Assembly (NCBI RefSeq): GCF_003589595.1
Contig: NW_020653765.1
Location: 1,865,800 to 1,929,799 of the forward strand
Direction: 5' to 3'
From: Hyposmocoma kahamanoa
Lineage: Eukaryota; Arthropoda; Insecta; Lepidoptera; Cosmopterigidae
Length of the DNA stretch: 64,000 nt
Shown: in pieces, positions 12,685 through 25,385 of the stretch
Numbering within the stretch: the stretch's first letter is position 1
Layout: the number at the start of each line of letters is the position of its first letter
Position numbers and translations under genes: made by a program
Notes under the pieces: model-generated
Told to the model about the DNA's origin: nothing
Seen by the model: the letters and a program-made list of their open reading frames with translations, nothing else
The model's database searches: none

Positions 12685-12978
12685 CAGAGTACTTAAAAAA
12701 TCGATCTCAAAAGTTCGTAGAATTACATCTATTTGCCAAGTTTTATTGAAATCTGTTACTGGAAGGTGCCCGAAACCGAATTCATCCCTAGTTTGCCACC
12801 CTTAGAGGTGGAATATTTTCTTCAAATTTAAATGGGCCCAATACCGAGGTACCCTCTTTCCAACAAAAAAAGGATCATCAAAATCGGTTCCCAAATACCG
12901 GAGTTATCGCGTAACATACACACAAAAAAATGTAGAGTCGAATTGAGAACCTCCTTCTTTTTTTGAAGTCGGTTAAAA
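12685..12978 (-). repeat. ACCGACTTCAAAA-family repeat copy
   Basis: About 290 bp from AATCGATCTCAAAAGTTCG to TTTTTGAAGTCGGTTAAAA, without internal insertions. It shares the central words TTTGCCACCCTTAGAGGTGG and TACCCTCTTTCCAACAAAAA with the 22.0, 30-32, 38.7 and 55.1 kb copies. It serves as a natural empty-site reference for the nested copy at 30-32 kb. Confidence 0.75.
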
Positions 12979-13089
12979 ATTACGCAAAATAGTTAAAGTT
13001 GTTTTGCCCTTCTTGTCTGACGCAGTTGCATTTCGTTGACTTTCGAAATATGGGCACCTAAAGTTTTATTGTCACCAAAAAAAAAATTA

Positions 13090-13260
13090 TTATTTTGCTA
13101 AACAATAAAACTGAAACAAGTAAGTAAGTAAGACATTAAAAAATCGATTAGAGGAGATTGTAGATCTCCTTTTGCTGATCCCAGATAAGTTAATAACTCA
13201 ATTTCGCTAAAAATATCGATTACGTTACTTATGATAAGGAGGACAGTGTTGTCCCAAACA
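13090..13260 (+). repeat. Dispersed repeat family E copy with hairpin
   Basis: AACAATAAAACTGAAACAAG, TTAATAACTCAATTTCGCTA, GTTACTTATGATAAGGAGGA also occur in the same order at 44.92-45.06 kb. Right after it, AGTGTTGTCCCA (13245-13256) pairs perfectly with TGGGACAACACT (13269-13280). Confidence 0.6.
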
Positions 13261-15007
13261 ATGTTCTATGGGACAACACTAGTTTTGTCTCCTATACCAT
13301 CAAAAATAAATCGATAATAAAAATCAAATATAAAGTTTAGAAATTTAAATTTGCATCGCAATAAGGAATATTTTAACATATTCTCGTATCGGCACGCTCT
13401 GGAATTATAATAAGACATTTATTGCCACCTGATAGAATTGTAACACGATAATTTATTTAATTAGCTATATTAATCGTTCGTGACTTTTCTAATAAAAAAT
13501 ACTGCCGCTTTTAGTGTTCACACTCTTTATCTTAGAATACTTAATGAGTATTAACGTAATTAATTCTTATGGAAAAAGTAGTTCGATAAGTACAGAACCC
13601 AATGGATTGCGTGAATTCTTTCCTAGGGTATTTTTTCTCTACACCCCAACAAACGTTGCGGTAAAAAGTGAACAATTGGATGCAATTTGTGGGCGAATAT
13701 AGGGCATGTCCTGATTGAGGCCCTAAAGGGTGGGGTCAGTTCATTGTTTAGCCCCTTTTTCATCAGTCTTGTCCCTTTTCTTTCCAATCTTGGCGCTTTT
13801 TTAGCCTTTAGAAGGTATAATTTTCCAAGCGCGTGAATGGAATACGAATGGCGTTTTTCTTTTATTTTTTTTTTAGTTATTCTAGTCTCGGTTGTCTATG
13901 GGATTAGTTTGTACGTGACGATATTTTGAATTTCGTGTTACAGGTGCCGTTATTCAGGGACTTTTGAAGTCCTTATTCAACCAATTTTTTTCCGTTAATT
14001 TAAGAATTATATTTATAATGAGTAAGTAGTTAAATATCTGTTTATTTACACCGTCAGCTATGCTGTTGGGTACCTACAAATCAGGATTCCCAAATTAGTG
14101 GAAAAAATAATATATATAAGTACTATTGATGCTTGACTACAACTGACCTTACCCCAGGCGACCTTTTGGTTCTGAGAGCTTCAGTTACGCTTTCATCAGA
14201 AAAGTATATAAGAACTCCAATTTTTGGGTTGAAATTTGTTTAAGCAATGTATTTAAAGATCTAATATGGCTTAAAAAAATTCTTGAAGCGACATACATTA
14301 ATGATGCAATAAAGAAGTCATACCAAAATTAATTTTACGGTTAAAGGCTAAGTTTGTTAAGCACCTTTCTGCGAACTGACCTACTTGAAACCAAATAGAC
14401 GATCAGGTCTCTATGGCATCGTCTGTACTTAAATAGTAGAAGTTAAACAAAGAAGGCGAATACATTTTGTGTTCAGGGGTCTGGACCATATCCGTCATTT
14501 CCATATGGATATGACATTTGGCATATGGGCATTTGGGGCATTTTATATAAGCCCGATCTCATGTACCTAATCTCGATAATTTTTATTAAATAAATATCTA
14601 CGAAGACCGTACTTTTAAAAACAAAAATAGTGTTGTTAATTATACATAAACACTTAACATTTAAGTGTTGCTATAATACGTTATTCAAAAGTGAAATTTA
14701 TTATGTGGAAAACAAAAAAAACCATAGAAAATAATTAAGACGAAAAATTTCCTGCCGTTTTCCGGATTTATTAACAGCCTCTTACAAAGCACTTGTTCAA
14801 ATTAATTCACACCAATTAGGTGCTGGATTTTGCACCTAAACTCGTTATTAATAACACCTCTAGCTGCCATCGGCGATGCTAACAAGCGAGCGAAAAGAAC
14901 AATGGAATATTGCTAGGGCAACTCTAAAGGTACAAGTGAAGAGCTTTCAGCTGTAACTGCTAAGTACTGTGTACCCATTTATATCCTTAGAAAAAAATAT
15001 TAAACAC

Positions 15008-15180
15008 AAAGAGTTCGAGTTCTTAGGTTTTCGCGATTGTTACACATAGGAAATGAAACTATTTTTCCGGATTTAAATCGCGTATATTTGTTTTTTTCAC
15101 ACAAGCCAACGTTTCGGGCCCTTTATAGGTCCCATGGTCACGGTTGGTTGAGGTGGTAAAGGCATCAACCAGTTATATCT
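15008..15180 (+). repeat. Dispersed repeat family C copy, with extension
   Basis: GAGTTCTTAGGTTTTCGCGA, ACATAGGAAATGAAACTATT, TTTCCGGATTTAAATCGCG. It extends into AACGTTTCGGGCCCTTTATA and GTCCCATGGTCACGGTTGG, absent from the other copies here. Confidence 0.65.
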
Positions 15181-15517
15181 AATATTCATGCAAACCACCC
15201 TGATTTAAATTTTACAAAGAACATTCCAATTTACGCTACATACGTTTTACAATTTTTTTTATTTTAACAATAACAATTTTTATTAAGTTAAATTTGTTAT
15301 TAATTAATAATGGAAATTAGAATAAATTAGAACACATTAATCAGTACTGCAGTGTTATGTCTGTTTGCGATTTTTCATCAGAGGAAATACTATCTAAAAT
15401 ATTTACTTCAATTAATATTTGCACACCTGCTTGCAGGTTGAATACATTGTACCTATTTTTATTTTAGATCTGTATAATTACTGTATTCTGGCAAATAAAC
15501 GTTTTCTATTCTATTCT

Positions 15518-15590
15518 ATTATGGATAGGCGTGTCGCTTACCACCAGGCGCACGACTTGTTCGTCCCGTTACTTGGTATTATAAATGAAT
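15518..15590 (+). repeat. Family A element, 3' end only
   Basis: ATGGATAGGCGTGTCGCTTA and GCACGACTTGTTCGTCCCGT, ending in TTGGTATTATAAATG. Preceded by a TTCTATTCTATTCTATT run. Confidence 0.7.
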
Positions 15591-16073
15591 ATGAAAGACA
15601 GGAACTCAAACTAGGTAAATTCTGTGTATGTATGGAGTTTCGTTTTTATATTATTAAAAAAGACTTATCTTTCGGTTTCAATTATTTGAGTTTCATCACC
15701 TTTACTAACAATAATACATAGTGCTGGCTCATGGAAAAAGTCCATTTTGTAAAAATCATATTTTTCAGAAAAAGAAATATTTTTCCGAATATTTTCCCAA
15801 TAACTTTCCTTTAATTTTCCGCATTTGACATTGACCTGTCAAAAGTTGAAGTTACTAAAGAAAAACGACGGAGTCATTAAAAAAGTGTTTATTGGCTGTT
15901 GTGAAATCATTTTAAATCTCGATTTTCTCTTAGTGGCTTTTAACTATACAAATTTATTTCATAATGCACGCTAAATAAAAGTTCAAAAATTATTTCTAAA
16001 CGTAGAACATAATATTAGCATTCGTAATTATATTTTTTCGATATATATACAATAATAATAATAACGCACACAC

Positions 16074-16266
16074 TCAACATAGCCCCGCACTAGGGAAACC
16101 CTGTGTCGTGGGTGCCATGGACACACACATAGACAACCACAAATTCACGAAAGACATAAACGTAGGCCGTACAAATATTTCACCAGGCCCGGGAATCGAA
16201 CCAGGGGCCTCTGCGCCGGACTGTCCGGCATTGCAACTGTTCGGCCACGGAGGCAGTGGATAGAAA
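16074..16266 (-). mobile_element. tRNA-derived SINE with clear A and B boxes
   Basis: The minus strand starts CTGCCTCCGTGGCCGAACAG, then CTGGTTCGATTCCCGGGCC (B box), then a unique body with GGTTTCCCTAGTGCGGGGC and a GTTATTATTATTATTG tail just to the left. Its body differs from the 11.9 kb SINE, so it is a separate family. Confidence 0.78.
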
Positions 16267-19200
16267 TTTATCGTAAATACTTCCACTATTTGAAATTTTT
16301 CGCAAAGTTACCTTACAGTAAAATAAAGAAGATAGGAAGGCACGACCTTATTATGCAGATATTGTCAAGGTCCCAGTCGCACCATAGACGTTCTTTTTAT
16401 TTAGGCTGAGGACCCCACAATCACGTCTCCATGACCTCACAATAATAACTTTCTGAAATGTTTTCTTGTTTCAAACCACTTTATCACATCGCTGCTTTTC
16501 ATGAATATTGGCCTTACGATTTTCTTACTTATTATGTACTTGTGTTCATAATATGCTAAATTGTATGATAAATAATAATACTCCAAAGTAAGTTTCCATT
16601 TAATAAAATATAGCATAAGCAGATATTTTTAAGTCATATTCCTCATCAGTTATGTGAGTTTGAATATACCCGCTCCCCGCGTTCTGAATAGCCGTTTGAT
16701 ATATTCCCGCTCGTCGCTTATGCTTCCGCTAGCCCCATAAACCACAACACATACTAGCAGTACGCGTGTCGTGTGAGGGAGTGTTTTAATTTCGAGGTGC
16801 AATTTATTCGAGCGATTTATTTTTAATCCCCGTTTTTATGGCCGCGCTATAAATTCCATGTGTAGTTGTAGTTTTTTTTTCGCATTTTATTTTACTATAG
16901 TTTTTACAGCCAGTAGGACGTGCTGTCTGATTAATAGTGGAGCCTGTGGCTGTGTTCGTTAAATAGTTAAATTAATATAAATTGGTTTTTAATACAATAG
17001 TTACATTCGTTTCATTTGGTAAACTATTACACGTATCAACACATATGATTAAGGAAAATTGAGTTGAAAAGAACACCTCGAAAGCTTTCTTAACAAAAAT
17101 ATGGCACTATATTTATATATATGATGTCTAAACAAACGAAATAGTATTCTATAAATATGTTAAATATAGAGAAGGAAAGAGAATAAATCATAGAAATGCT
17201 GTCACCTTTATGGCTAAGCTTATTTTCTGGCGGAAGTAACTGCCAGTGTTTTGGCCACCGGAGGCTTTAACGAGGCGAACTAAAAGCTTCTTTGCGAAGA
17301 GTTTCGTCTGTTGCACTACGAAAATTTTACAATGCGTTCTAGAACATTATAATAAAGGAATTATACATTCTTTTGACTACTAACTACATAAAAACAAAAA
17401 AAAACAAAGAAACTGGTATCCCGCAGATTGCCCGCGGGATCCCAGTTTACATAAAAATATGTACTTATGGACATTAATCAAACTCTATGTACAACTCGCT
17501 AAGAGATAATTACATAAGGGTCGTCGCGCACCTGGCGCCTACCCCTTATTATTATTTTGTATCTATTTTTCAATCGCTTAAATCTAAGGGGAGATTTAAT
17601 TGTCACAATCCGCCATTTTGGATGCGCCGGAGCATGTTTCGATGCAAACCGGATAAGTAAGGGATTTAGTTTTTAATATGAATGGCATACGATTAAATAA
17701 CACACATTTATTATGCATTTCTAACATTGGATAAGTATATTAGAAATATAAATAAGTAAACACTTATTTATTTAATGGAAACCCATTATATAAAACACTG
17801 TATTTGTTCGTATAAAAGAATTGGGACAATATTTTAAAATTGGAAAATGTACGTTGTGAAACTACATAACATCCGATACTACGTGTATAATTAAAGTTGG
17901 GTATCTATAAGTTTTCATAGAACCCGCTAGCAAAATAATTATTTTATGTCTTTTTTTATAAAATTCACACATTTAGCAGCCCCATCCATGCAACGGTCCA
18001 GCTGTTTATTTCGCCCAACATAATTTATAGCAAATATCGAACCACGCCCCCTGAGCCGACAAAAAAAGAAATAGAATGTCATTGACAAACTATGGTACGG
18101 TTTATTTGTTATTCTCTTTTGAGTGGCCGTATTAGAGAAAAAATATGGAAACAGTCCATCCACATTAGCCACTGGTATAGCCTATTATGGGTGAAAAGGC
18201 TCTACAATAAGATAGTTTACCATTTTCAGACCAGATCATTCATTTCACGTTTATGTAGTGACTACTTGCTTCTTGTATACAGATAAATTAGCGAGACTGG
18301 TGTTTCTTTTTTGGGACAAACTAAGGCCATACTGCCATACCTTAGATTGTTTTTTTTTATTTTGAAACTTTTAAAAAAATTATAAACTTTTTAATAAGTT
18401 TTTGGCTGAATGTATAATTTTTTATACACTTATTTTTTTATAGATGGGCATTGATGATCACGGTGTAGATTTTACAAAAGTTACGTACCTTTTTAAGAAA
18501 ATAACGGTGAACTTAAAGCTTTTTATCAAGAGTCTACGGTTACAGTTAAGCGTCTGGCTTAAGAAAAAAGTTGGATTAAGTGTCTCTGATACAACTGACA
18601 ATAGATTTTACCGAGTCGGAGTATTGTTTCTTATATTTGTTGTTATTTACAATACATTTTTGCAAATTTTAATACCTTACTTAACATTGATGTCACATAA
18701 GTTGTTGTTACATTTGAAAGAAGATTTTTTGTGACTTCTTTATAAGAATTTCAAAAGTAATGTTGCTTAACAATGATGAGCAATTAAGACAATTGATGAT
18801 ATTTTTTGTGACTTTTAAACTAAGTATTAAACCGATTTTAATCTACCAATTAATTGTCGTATATCAGTCACCATTAACACTCAATTAAATGTGGTATTAT
18901 GCAATGCAACTTGCCCGTACGACAATCTTATCTTTTCAAAATACGAATATGACATTTAGTTATCAACGAGAGTTCTTTTTTAGGTGTACTTTTTGAATCA
19001 AGCCTTTATCAAATAATTTAACCGCCGTCTGTCACGTGGTCGCTAAAAAGGTTCCATAAAGGTTCAGCGCATGCGTCCGGACTTCATTGTTTTTTTTTGT
19101 TCTCTTTATTCGGCTCCGGCTTCTGAGAAGCCAGAATATTTACGAATCAAACGGCCGATAACATCTTAGCTGTAATTAGAATTATTGTAATGGTCATGTT

Positions 19201-19601
19201 GTAGGTACATTTGGTTCATATTTGAAAGGACACATTAATGATTATTTCAAGTGAGATTTTAGGTTGGAGAGACGTGTAGCCTTGAGAAGGCATCTAGTAT
19301 AGACAATCCTAGGTAGGTATAGTACAGTCTTCAGAAAGAGCTATAGATACAATTAATGTATGAACGTATCTGGGTAGAAAGAAAGGTTCATATGTTGATT
19401 ACGTTCAGTGACGCGTTTTTGGGGGGAATAGGGTCTATTTTTAATGTTATTAGGATTATTTAAACCATTTCTAATGATACCTTTTACTATTTTCGTGGAA
19501 TATACTTACTGTACTTTACTGTATCAATGTAGACGTCCCACTGCTGACCACGGGTCTCCTCTAAGGAAAGGATAACAAATTCTTGTGTTTAAGTGTAGTA
19601 A

Positions 19602-19765
19602 CCACACTTGCCGAAATTGGGCTGCGTAATTTCAGCGTTTTCAATTTCATCAATTCAGATATGACCATTTTGTCATAGAGATTAAAACTCTATAATGAAG
19701 TAACGATCTTGGTTAGAAGAGTTTACAGCGCCGAAATTACGCAGCGAAATTTACGGCAGGTGTGG
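19602..19765. repeat. Small foldback element, 164 bp
   Basis: Left arm CCACACTTGCCGAAATTGGG then CTGCGTAATTTC; right arm, on the other strand, CCACACCTGCCGTAAATTTC then GCTGCGTAATTTCGG. Arms of about 38 bp with several mismatches. Non-coding, in the toy intron. Confidence 0.6.
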
Positions 19766-21525
19766 AGTCCGGCTAAATATCAATAAATGAAATAAAAACA
19801 CGTAAAATAAATAAGTACAATAAGTTACCAAAAAACATTCGCATTCCACGTTCACAATTCAAATCTTCACCGAATGCTCAGAACGTGCGAATCAAGAAAA
19901 CAGTCGAGTACTTAATCATTAAAATTCGCAAAACGTGGTGACTCGGCGAGATACGTTCATCTCTGTCTCACAGCTGTTTTTCCGGTCTATTTGTCTCTAT
20001 CTGGCGCTAATGTGACACCATTGTCGCATGCTCCGTTTACTTGGCTGTGAACTGTAATTATATTTTCTGTTGTATGTTCTGTATATAGAGCCAAGTTGGG
20101 GTGAGGTTTGTTTTATAAATTAATTTAATAGACTATGAAACTATTTACGATATCTAAGTTCATAGTCACCTTTATGAATTATTTTACATTATAACCTATC
20201 ATTATTTGGAGCTCCGGTGGTGATCATAATTAACATCTTCCCAAAATGCTACAATCCGATAAACAAGGACCCGATACTATGGAGTGGAGCAACACTACAT
20301 TTCTGGTTCATATTATAAATGAATACTAAAACTTTTATTTTTCATTCCACAGCCAAGTTCAAACTTTCAAGTAACGTCATGCTAAAATAGTTTTCTATGA
20401 AAGCGCCAAGTTCAGTTTCCCTGGTCAAGTTAACAACTTGCTAAGTTAGCAACTTGAAGTCGTCGAACTAGCGTTAAGTTGCTCAACTGTATTTTGAAGC
20501 AAAATCTTGAATGTTTAATTGAATTTAGTGGAATAGTTGCTTATTATTGTACCTTGTAGTTGTGATGATTTACAACCGACAACTAAATAAATTAATCTCC
20601 CTAAAAGAAGCATTTTCAACATTTTCAATAATCGTCACGGTGGGTATATAGGTTGACAATCGTAGAAAAGCTATAATTTAGTAAACAGTGATACATTTCC
20701 ATTTATCTTCTAAATTTATTAAATAATATTTTTTTACGACACCCACAAGAAAATAAGGTGATAATAATTGGAATTTACAACAACACGTACTTACTATTAT
20801 TAATAGCTGCATTTCCTAAGTGAACTATAGGAATAGCTGATCGTGTAGTGTTTTTTTAATCAAAATCAAAAGAACAGAGTAATACAAACCTATTAAAATT
20901 CCAATTTATTTAGGATTATAATTATTTAAATAAAATGTTTATCTAAAGATATGAAAATTACTTGCCGTTTGTCAAGTTTTCAAATTGACTGCGAAACTTA
21001 TTCAATCTCGAACTTACTAATAATGCGAGTTCTGTAATAACTAACTCAAAACTTCTTGCACAAATTTTGCATCGCTTACATTGTAACTATATCGTTTTTG
21101 TGCAAAATCTTCGCATTAATAAGATCAGCTAACAAGGCAATTTGCTTACAACACGAATGACACAAGTGGCAAAGTTTACAAACGGGAAACTTCACGAGTT
21201 TTCCTAGCTTCCTAACTAACAAGCCTTGAGATTTGGCTTTGTCAGACACTACCGTGAAAACTCGGCAGATCCTCTCTACCATATTACCTACTTACTACCA
21301 TACTATCATTTAAAAAATTTGCAACTTTCTGATACTTTTCAGATGGATTTAAATTTTTACTACGGAACTTTTTGTTACATTTTTATATAGCATTAAAAAT
21401 ATGAAAATGATAATAAATTGAAACAAATTAACAAACCACGCTCTTTTATGATGTGATAACTAAAAATAAAACTTAACACGGCAGCTTGTATAACGCGATC
21501 TAAAATAAATAATCCAGTTTCGTAA

Positions 21526-21634
21526 CCCGGTAGTATGGGCAGCGGCCTTTCATAAAGCGGCTACAAGTCGGCGTGCGGCCGCTGTAGCCAGTGACTTCTG
21601 GAAACTTGGCCTTTACCAACACTATACTACCGTG
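21526..21634. repeat. Small nested foldback element
   Basis: CCCGGTAGTATGGGC at the left pairs with ACTATACTACCGTG at the right, and inside GGCTACA pairs with TGTAGCC around a GC-rich loop. About 109 bp, non-coding. Confidence 0.5.
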
Positions 21635-21639
21635 CTTAT

Positions 21640-21835
21640 TAGTTTGATAGAGTAATATGCAAAGTTTACACTTTGCTGTAGTTTTTTCACGGAGATTTTT
21701 TTACGTTGTATTATGACTATTTTCATATAGCGAACTAGAAGCCAACAACAACGCAAAGAAAAATTCCCATGATCCGACTGGATTCGAACAACAGTCTGTC
21801 GCCTCAACGGGACATAGCGGTAGTGTTGAGGAATT
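21640..21835 (-). mobile_element. tRNA-like SINE relic, GGAATTTTTC-tail family
   Basis: On the minus strand CCGCTATGTCCCGTTGAGGC, GTTGTTCGAATCCAGTCGG and ATGGGAATTTTTCTTTG are recognisable before similarity fades toward the left. Related fragments lie at 25.49-25.56, 29.69-29.78 and 35.93-36.00 kb. Confidence 0.6.
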
Positions 21836-21997
21836 CATAAAAAAATGGAAAAAACAATAATATTAACCATAGAATTAAGTCCAAATTCATGTTATACTAT
21901 GTTTTATGGGGAATTATATACGTTTTTACATTAAGATTCCGAAACATATTATTAAGATTATTATAATTTCCTAAGTTTAAAACTTAAATTAAAAGTA

Positions 21998-22440
21998 TTT
22001 TTAAACGACTTCAAAAAAAAGGAGGAGGTTCTCAATTTGACTGTTTTTTTTGTATATATGTTACGCTTTAACTCTATAATATATTTGTGAACCGATTTTC
22101 ATGATTCTTTTTTGTTGGAAAGAGGGTACCTCCATAGTGGTCCCATTTAATTTTGAAGAAAATCATCCACCTCTAAGGGTGGCTGTTCACGCATGCAGAT
22201 TCATTTCTATAAACAGCGCCTAGATTCTATCATAGGGAGTAATTATTTTAATGGTTGATTTTGTTATTCTCCAATTCAAGGCGTTTTTCTCTCTCAATAT
22301 GCTTTGAGTAGTGAGAACCGATTTTTATTATCTCCTGTATCAAGTCCCGTATAATGGCGAAGTAGGGGATATTTCAGTAAAACTTGACAAATGTATGTAA
22401 TTCCACGTACTTTTGAGGTCGGTTTTTTAGTACTCTGTAG
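21998..22440 (+). repeat. ACCGACTTCAAAA-family repeat copy, longer variant
   Basis: Runs from ACGACTTCAAAAAAAAGGAG to ACTTTTGAGGTCGGTTTTTT, so its ends are short inverted repeats of each other. It includes about 200 bp (22190-22375) not present in the 12.7 kb copy. Class unknown; it lies within the toy intron. Confidence 0.7.
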
Positions 22441-23718
22441 GTACTGAGATTATAAATTAAAAGGGAATTGAAGACTTAATGTTAGATATAGATGTATGGA
22501 AAACCGATATGGCTCTAAATTCCACACAAATTTGATTTAAAGTATAGAATAGCATTAAGTTTATTTGAAAAGAGTAACCGCTAGTGACGTAATGAAGTGT
22601 AAATTTATTTTACCAATGGAACCATAATGGAATAGATGATTTTTGGCTTTAGACTTTAACTTGCTAGAAGCCGGTTCGCTTCCAATCGGATCGAAAGCAT
22701 TTTTATTTATGTTTGTTTGATGTTGTATATATAACAATAATAATAAAAAAATAATGGACTATTTTCAAAAAAAAATAGTATCATGGTCGTAAAAACATGT
22801 GTAATGAAAATAAAATCAATATTTTATTTTCATTAAATATGTTTTTATGAATTCTATCGTATTCTATTACAATTAATAGAATACGAGTTTAGACAATATT
22901 TTCCAGTGGATGTCATACAATATGCAGTAGGTACTCTATTTGAAACTACAGCTTTGCTACGATCTGCCAATTCGACTATCATCCCTTTTAGTATATATTA
23001 ATGGAAATAGAATAATTCTACTATTTTAACTAGTTGCGAATTCAACTGAGTTAAAGGCCAATTCAGAATATACTTAATAAATATTTTGATCCTCAAGTTA
23101 AGGTACCTTATAGAAAATTCTGACTGCAATTAATATAATAATAATATGTATAGAAATTATTAAAAAGCAAAAAGTATTTTGTCAGAAGTAAGTAAGTAAG
23201 AGACTTAATTCTCATAAGAATATAGAGTTCCGTGTGTATGAAATCGTACATCGCATTGCATTTTGGACTTACATTTTGTATTTGACTCAGTAAGTGTGTT
23301 GGTTGCCATAAAAAAGAACTCGGCTAGTGTAAGAAAAGAACACTTTTAAAAAATAACGTTTTTTTTCGTTTAGTGGTAAGTGTATGATTCATATAAATAA
23401 TAAGTATATTAATAATAAAATGCAATGAAAAATAAATGAAGTATGACGCAAATCGAAAATAAATATTACGCAATGCACTGTAGAACACATTTTTATTTCG
23501 ATGATTAACTGGCCACACATATATGAATTTCAAAATAACTAAGATTGGATTCCTGAAATGTATAATTAATAATGAAATGTCAATAAAAGTTGATAAATTG
23601 TTATTTGCGCTTTATGATAAATTCTATTACAAAACAATTTTTTGAAATAATGAACCTTATTTTTCCATGAAGTACCTTCACCTGCGAATTGACGGATATT
23701 TTAAAATTCGTAACATAC

Positions 23719-23731
23719 CTTTGTGAGGCAT
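23719..23731 (-). CDS. toy: Probable first coding exon of toy/Pax6 (MPHK, phase-1 donor)
   Basis: On the minus strand a short coding start reads ATG CCT CAC AAA G and then meets a good donor, AAAG|GTATGT (exon end 23719, GT at 23718-23717). The peptide MPHK followed by a split codon resembles the MAHKG/MPHKG start that precedes the paired domain in insect Eyeless proteins. This ATG is the only one in its frame after an in-frame stop near 23.89 kb, and it has A at -3. The donor leaves one base, and the acceptor of the 7473-7698 exon supplies two, giving an open junction [16 protein letters not shown]. The exon could instead splice to an Eyeless-type paired exon outside the window, giving MPHKG-HSG. 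Gene identity is inferred from peptide, strand, order and phase; no transcript evidence is available. Confidence 0.65.
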
Positions 23732-23890
23732 CTTCCAGAATGCCTCTGCCGCCGTGGTGGGTTCCCGCGGCGGCGCTACTAACCCCCCCACCAGCGTGGT
23801 GGCGGCGTGCGCGGGCGCCGGAGCCGGCCGCCCCCACCCCCCGTGAAGAGCCACACCGCACACTTCCTCACACCCTCCGAAAACCTCCCC
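23732..23890 (-). promoter_or_regulatory. GC-rich 5' leader or promoter-proximal region of toy
   Basis: Directly upstream of the MPHK start, about 150 bp are very rich in G, C and CpG, in sharp contrast to the AT-rich surroundings. On the minus strand the region is open in the coding frame back to a stop near 23.89 kb but has no ATG in that frame. It is therefore best read as 5'UTR or promoter-proximal DNA. A GTAAGT on the minus strand near 23.9 kb could be the donor of a 5'UTR exon, but no good acceptor follows. I cannot place a transcription start. Confidence 0.5.
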
Positions 23891-24673
23891 TTAATGCCGT
23901 ACTTACAAATTTTTAACCAACTTTGTAAGCAGGGTCAAATTTAAAATTAACTGACTCAAGGTTTGTGCTTATACGTTTTGTAAATACAGCATATCGTGAC
24001 CTGCAAAGAAAGAAATTCACGATTAAAAGAAATTTTTATTGACCCCAATAGGGCGGCATAGACAAACGCTTCATCAATTACAATCAAGAGTCGTCATTAC
24101 GCTCCTTTTCAACTGTACAACTTGTAAACCCGTCTCTTTTTCGCTTCAGACTTCTTCATAGGCAGGTAAGAGATGGATGTATACTAATTGGTAGATGATG
24201 TTGCTGAATCGTGTGTTTGAAAGCGCCATCTATTGTTGCATAGTACAAATAGTTGCGTGCTGCGATAATGATCGATGTGGATCTTTAATGAAGTTAGATC
24301 TTTGATATTTTGAGACGGTACCACCCATAGAGATGGCAACCGAACGGTAGTCCAGCCGGCTTTATTTGTTTTATTTTTTCCTTGAGATGTTGTGTCGGCA
24401 TGATTAGTTCATGCGTGAGGAATATACATTGCTATAAGTAACTATAAGTACTGCTACTTAAATAACTTGATGAAGATAAGTAAAAGTAAGTTGAACAGCG
24501 ATGAACTGTGAACTACTTAAGCGCGACACTTGATGCGACGCGATGTATGAATTCGGAATTTATACACTCAATTCAAAGACTAAACAGAATGGTAATTCTT
24601 CTAAATGATTCTACAGCAATGGCAAAAAATGACTTACCATAGGTTCTAATTGACATAAAATTTGGTATAGTAA

Positions 24674-25385
24674 GAAACCCCTACACTAGCGTCTTAACAC
24701 GACGTCCGCGCAACCGCGACGCAACGCCAACGCGGCATTACCCGACTTATATACCCGACGTTCGGCATTATTCAGCAGTCACTCAGTGCCGGCGTTGCGT
24801 CCACAAATTAGTATAAGAGCGATGCCATACGGGCGTCGCGTCTTCGCAACGCTATGATTTCAACGCACCAAGTGCCACACGAGCGGTGCGGTGTCGCAAC
24901 GTAATGCCATTTACTTTCACACAGCATCTCCTCTCCCCGCTTCATCTCCTGGCCACTTGTCAATGCGCACACGTTGCGACGTCGCAGCACTGCGCCCGTG
25001 CAGCGCCTGTGTAACATGTAGTTCGAATGTATGTGCCGTAAGACGCAGCGTCATCGTTCAGGCGTCGCAGTGCCGACGCAACGCATCGTGTGGCATCGCT
25101 CTTGCCCCCCGTTCACACTGCATTGCACTGCACGTTTTTTTGCAGTATTCGATGTGCGTTTGTATGTGTGTGCGTTTTTTTTGTAGAACAAACACCGTGT
25201 GAACAGTTTTATATCTAACGTATGCGCCACTGTTTATTCGGTTCGGATTTATAATGCAAAAAAACGTGCAGTACAATACCGTGTGAACGACTACGTTGCG
25301 TAACCACCGCGCGGACGTTGAGTCGACGCTGTGCTTGCGTCGGCAAGACGTTGACGATCGCAAGACGCTAATGTGGGGAGACTCT
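24674..25385. mobile_element. GC-rich inverted-repeat element upstream of toy, about 712 bp
   Basis: The left end reads CCCCTACACTAGCGTCTT and the right end, on the other strand, CCCCACATTAGCGTCTT. TAGTAA occurs on both sides (24668-24673 and 25386-25391) and may be the target duplication. The interior is unusually GC- and CpG-rich, with many variants of GCGTTGCGTC. It contains a second inverted pair, CGTTCACACTGCATTGCACT near 25.11 kb against the complement of TACAATACCGTGTGAACG near 25.27 kb. Six-frame reading shows no transposase. Probably a non-autonomous DNA transposon of unidentified superfamily, about 1 kb upstream of the toy start codon. Confidence 0.7.

Noticed and set aside
18444..18734. 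A 96-codon plus-strand frame with hydrophobic stretches
   Set aside because: AT-rich DNA commonly gives such Leu/Phe/Ile-rich frames; there is no homology, start context or splice evidence.
23601..23916. Overlapping open frames in three readings over the GC-rich leader
   Set aside because: High GC content removes stop codons in all frames. Only the short MPHK reading has a matching start, donor and homology.
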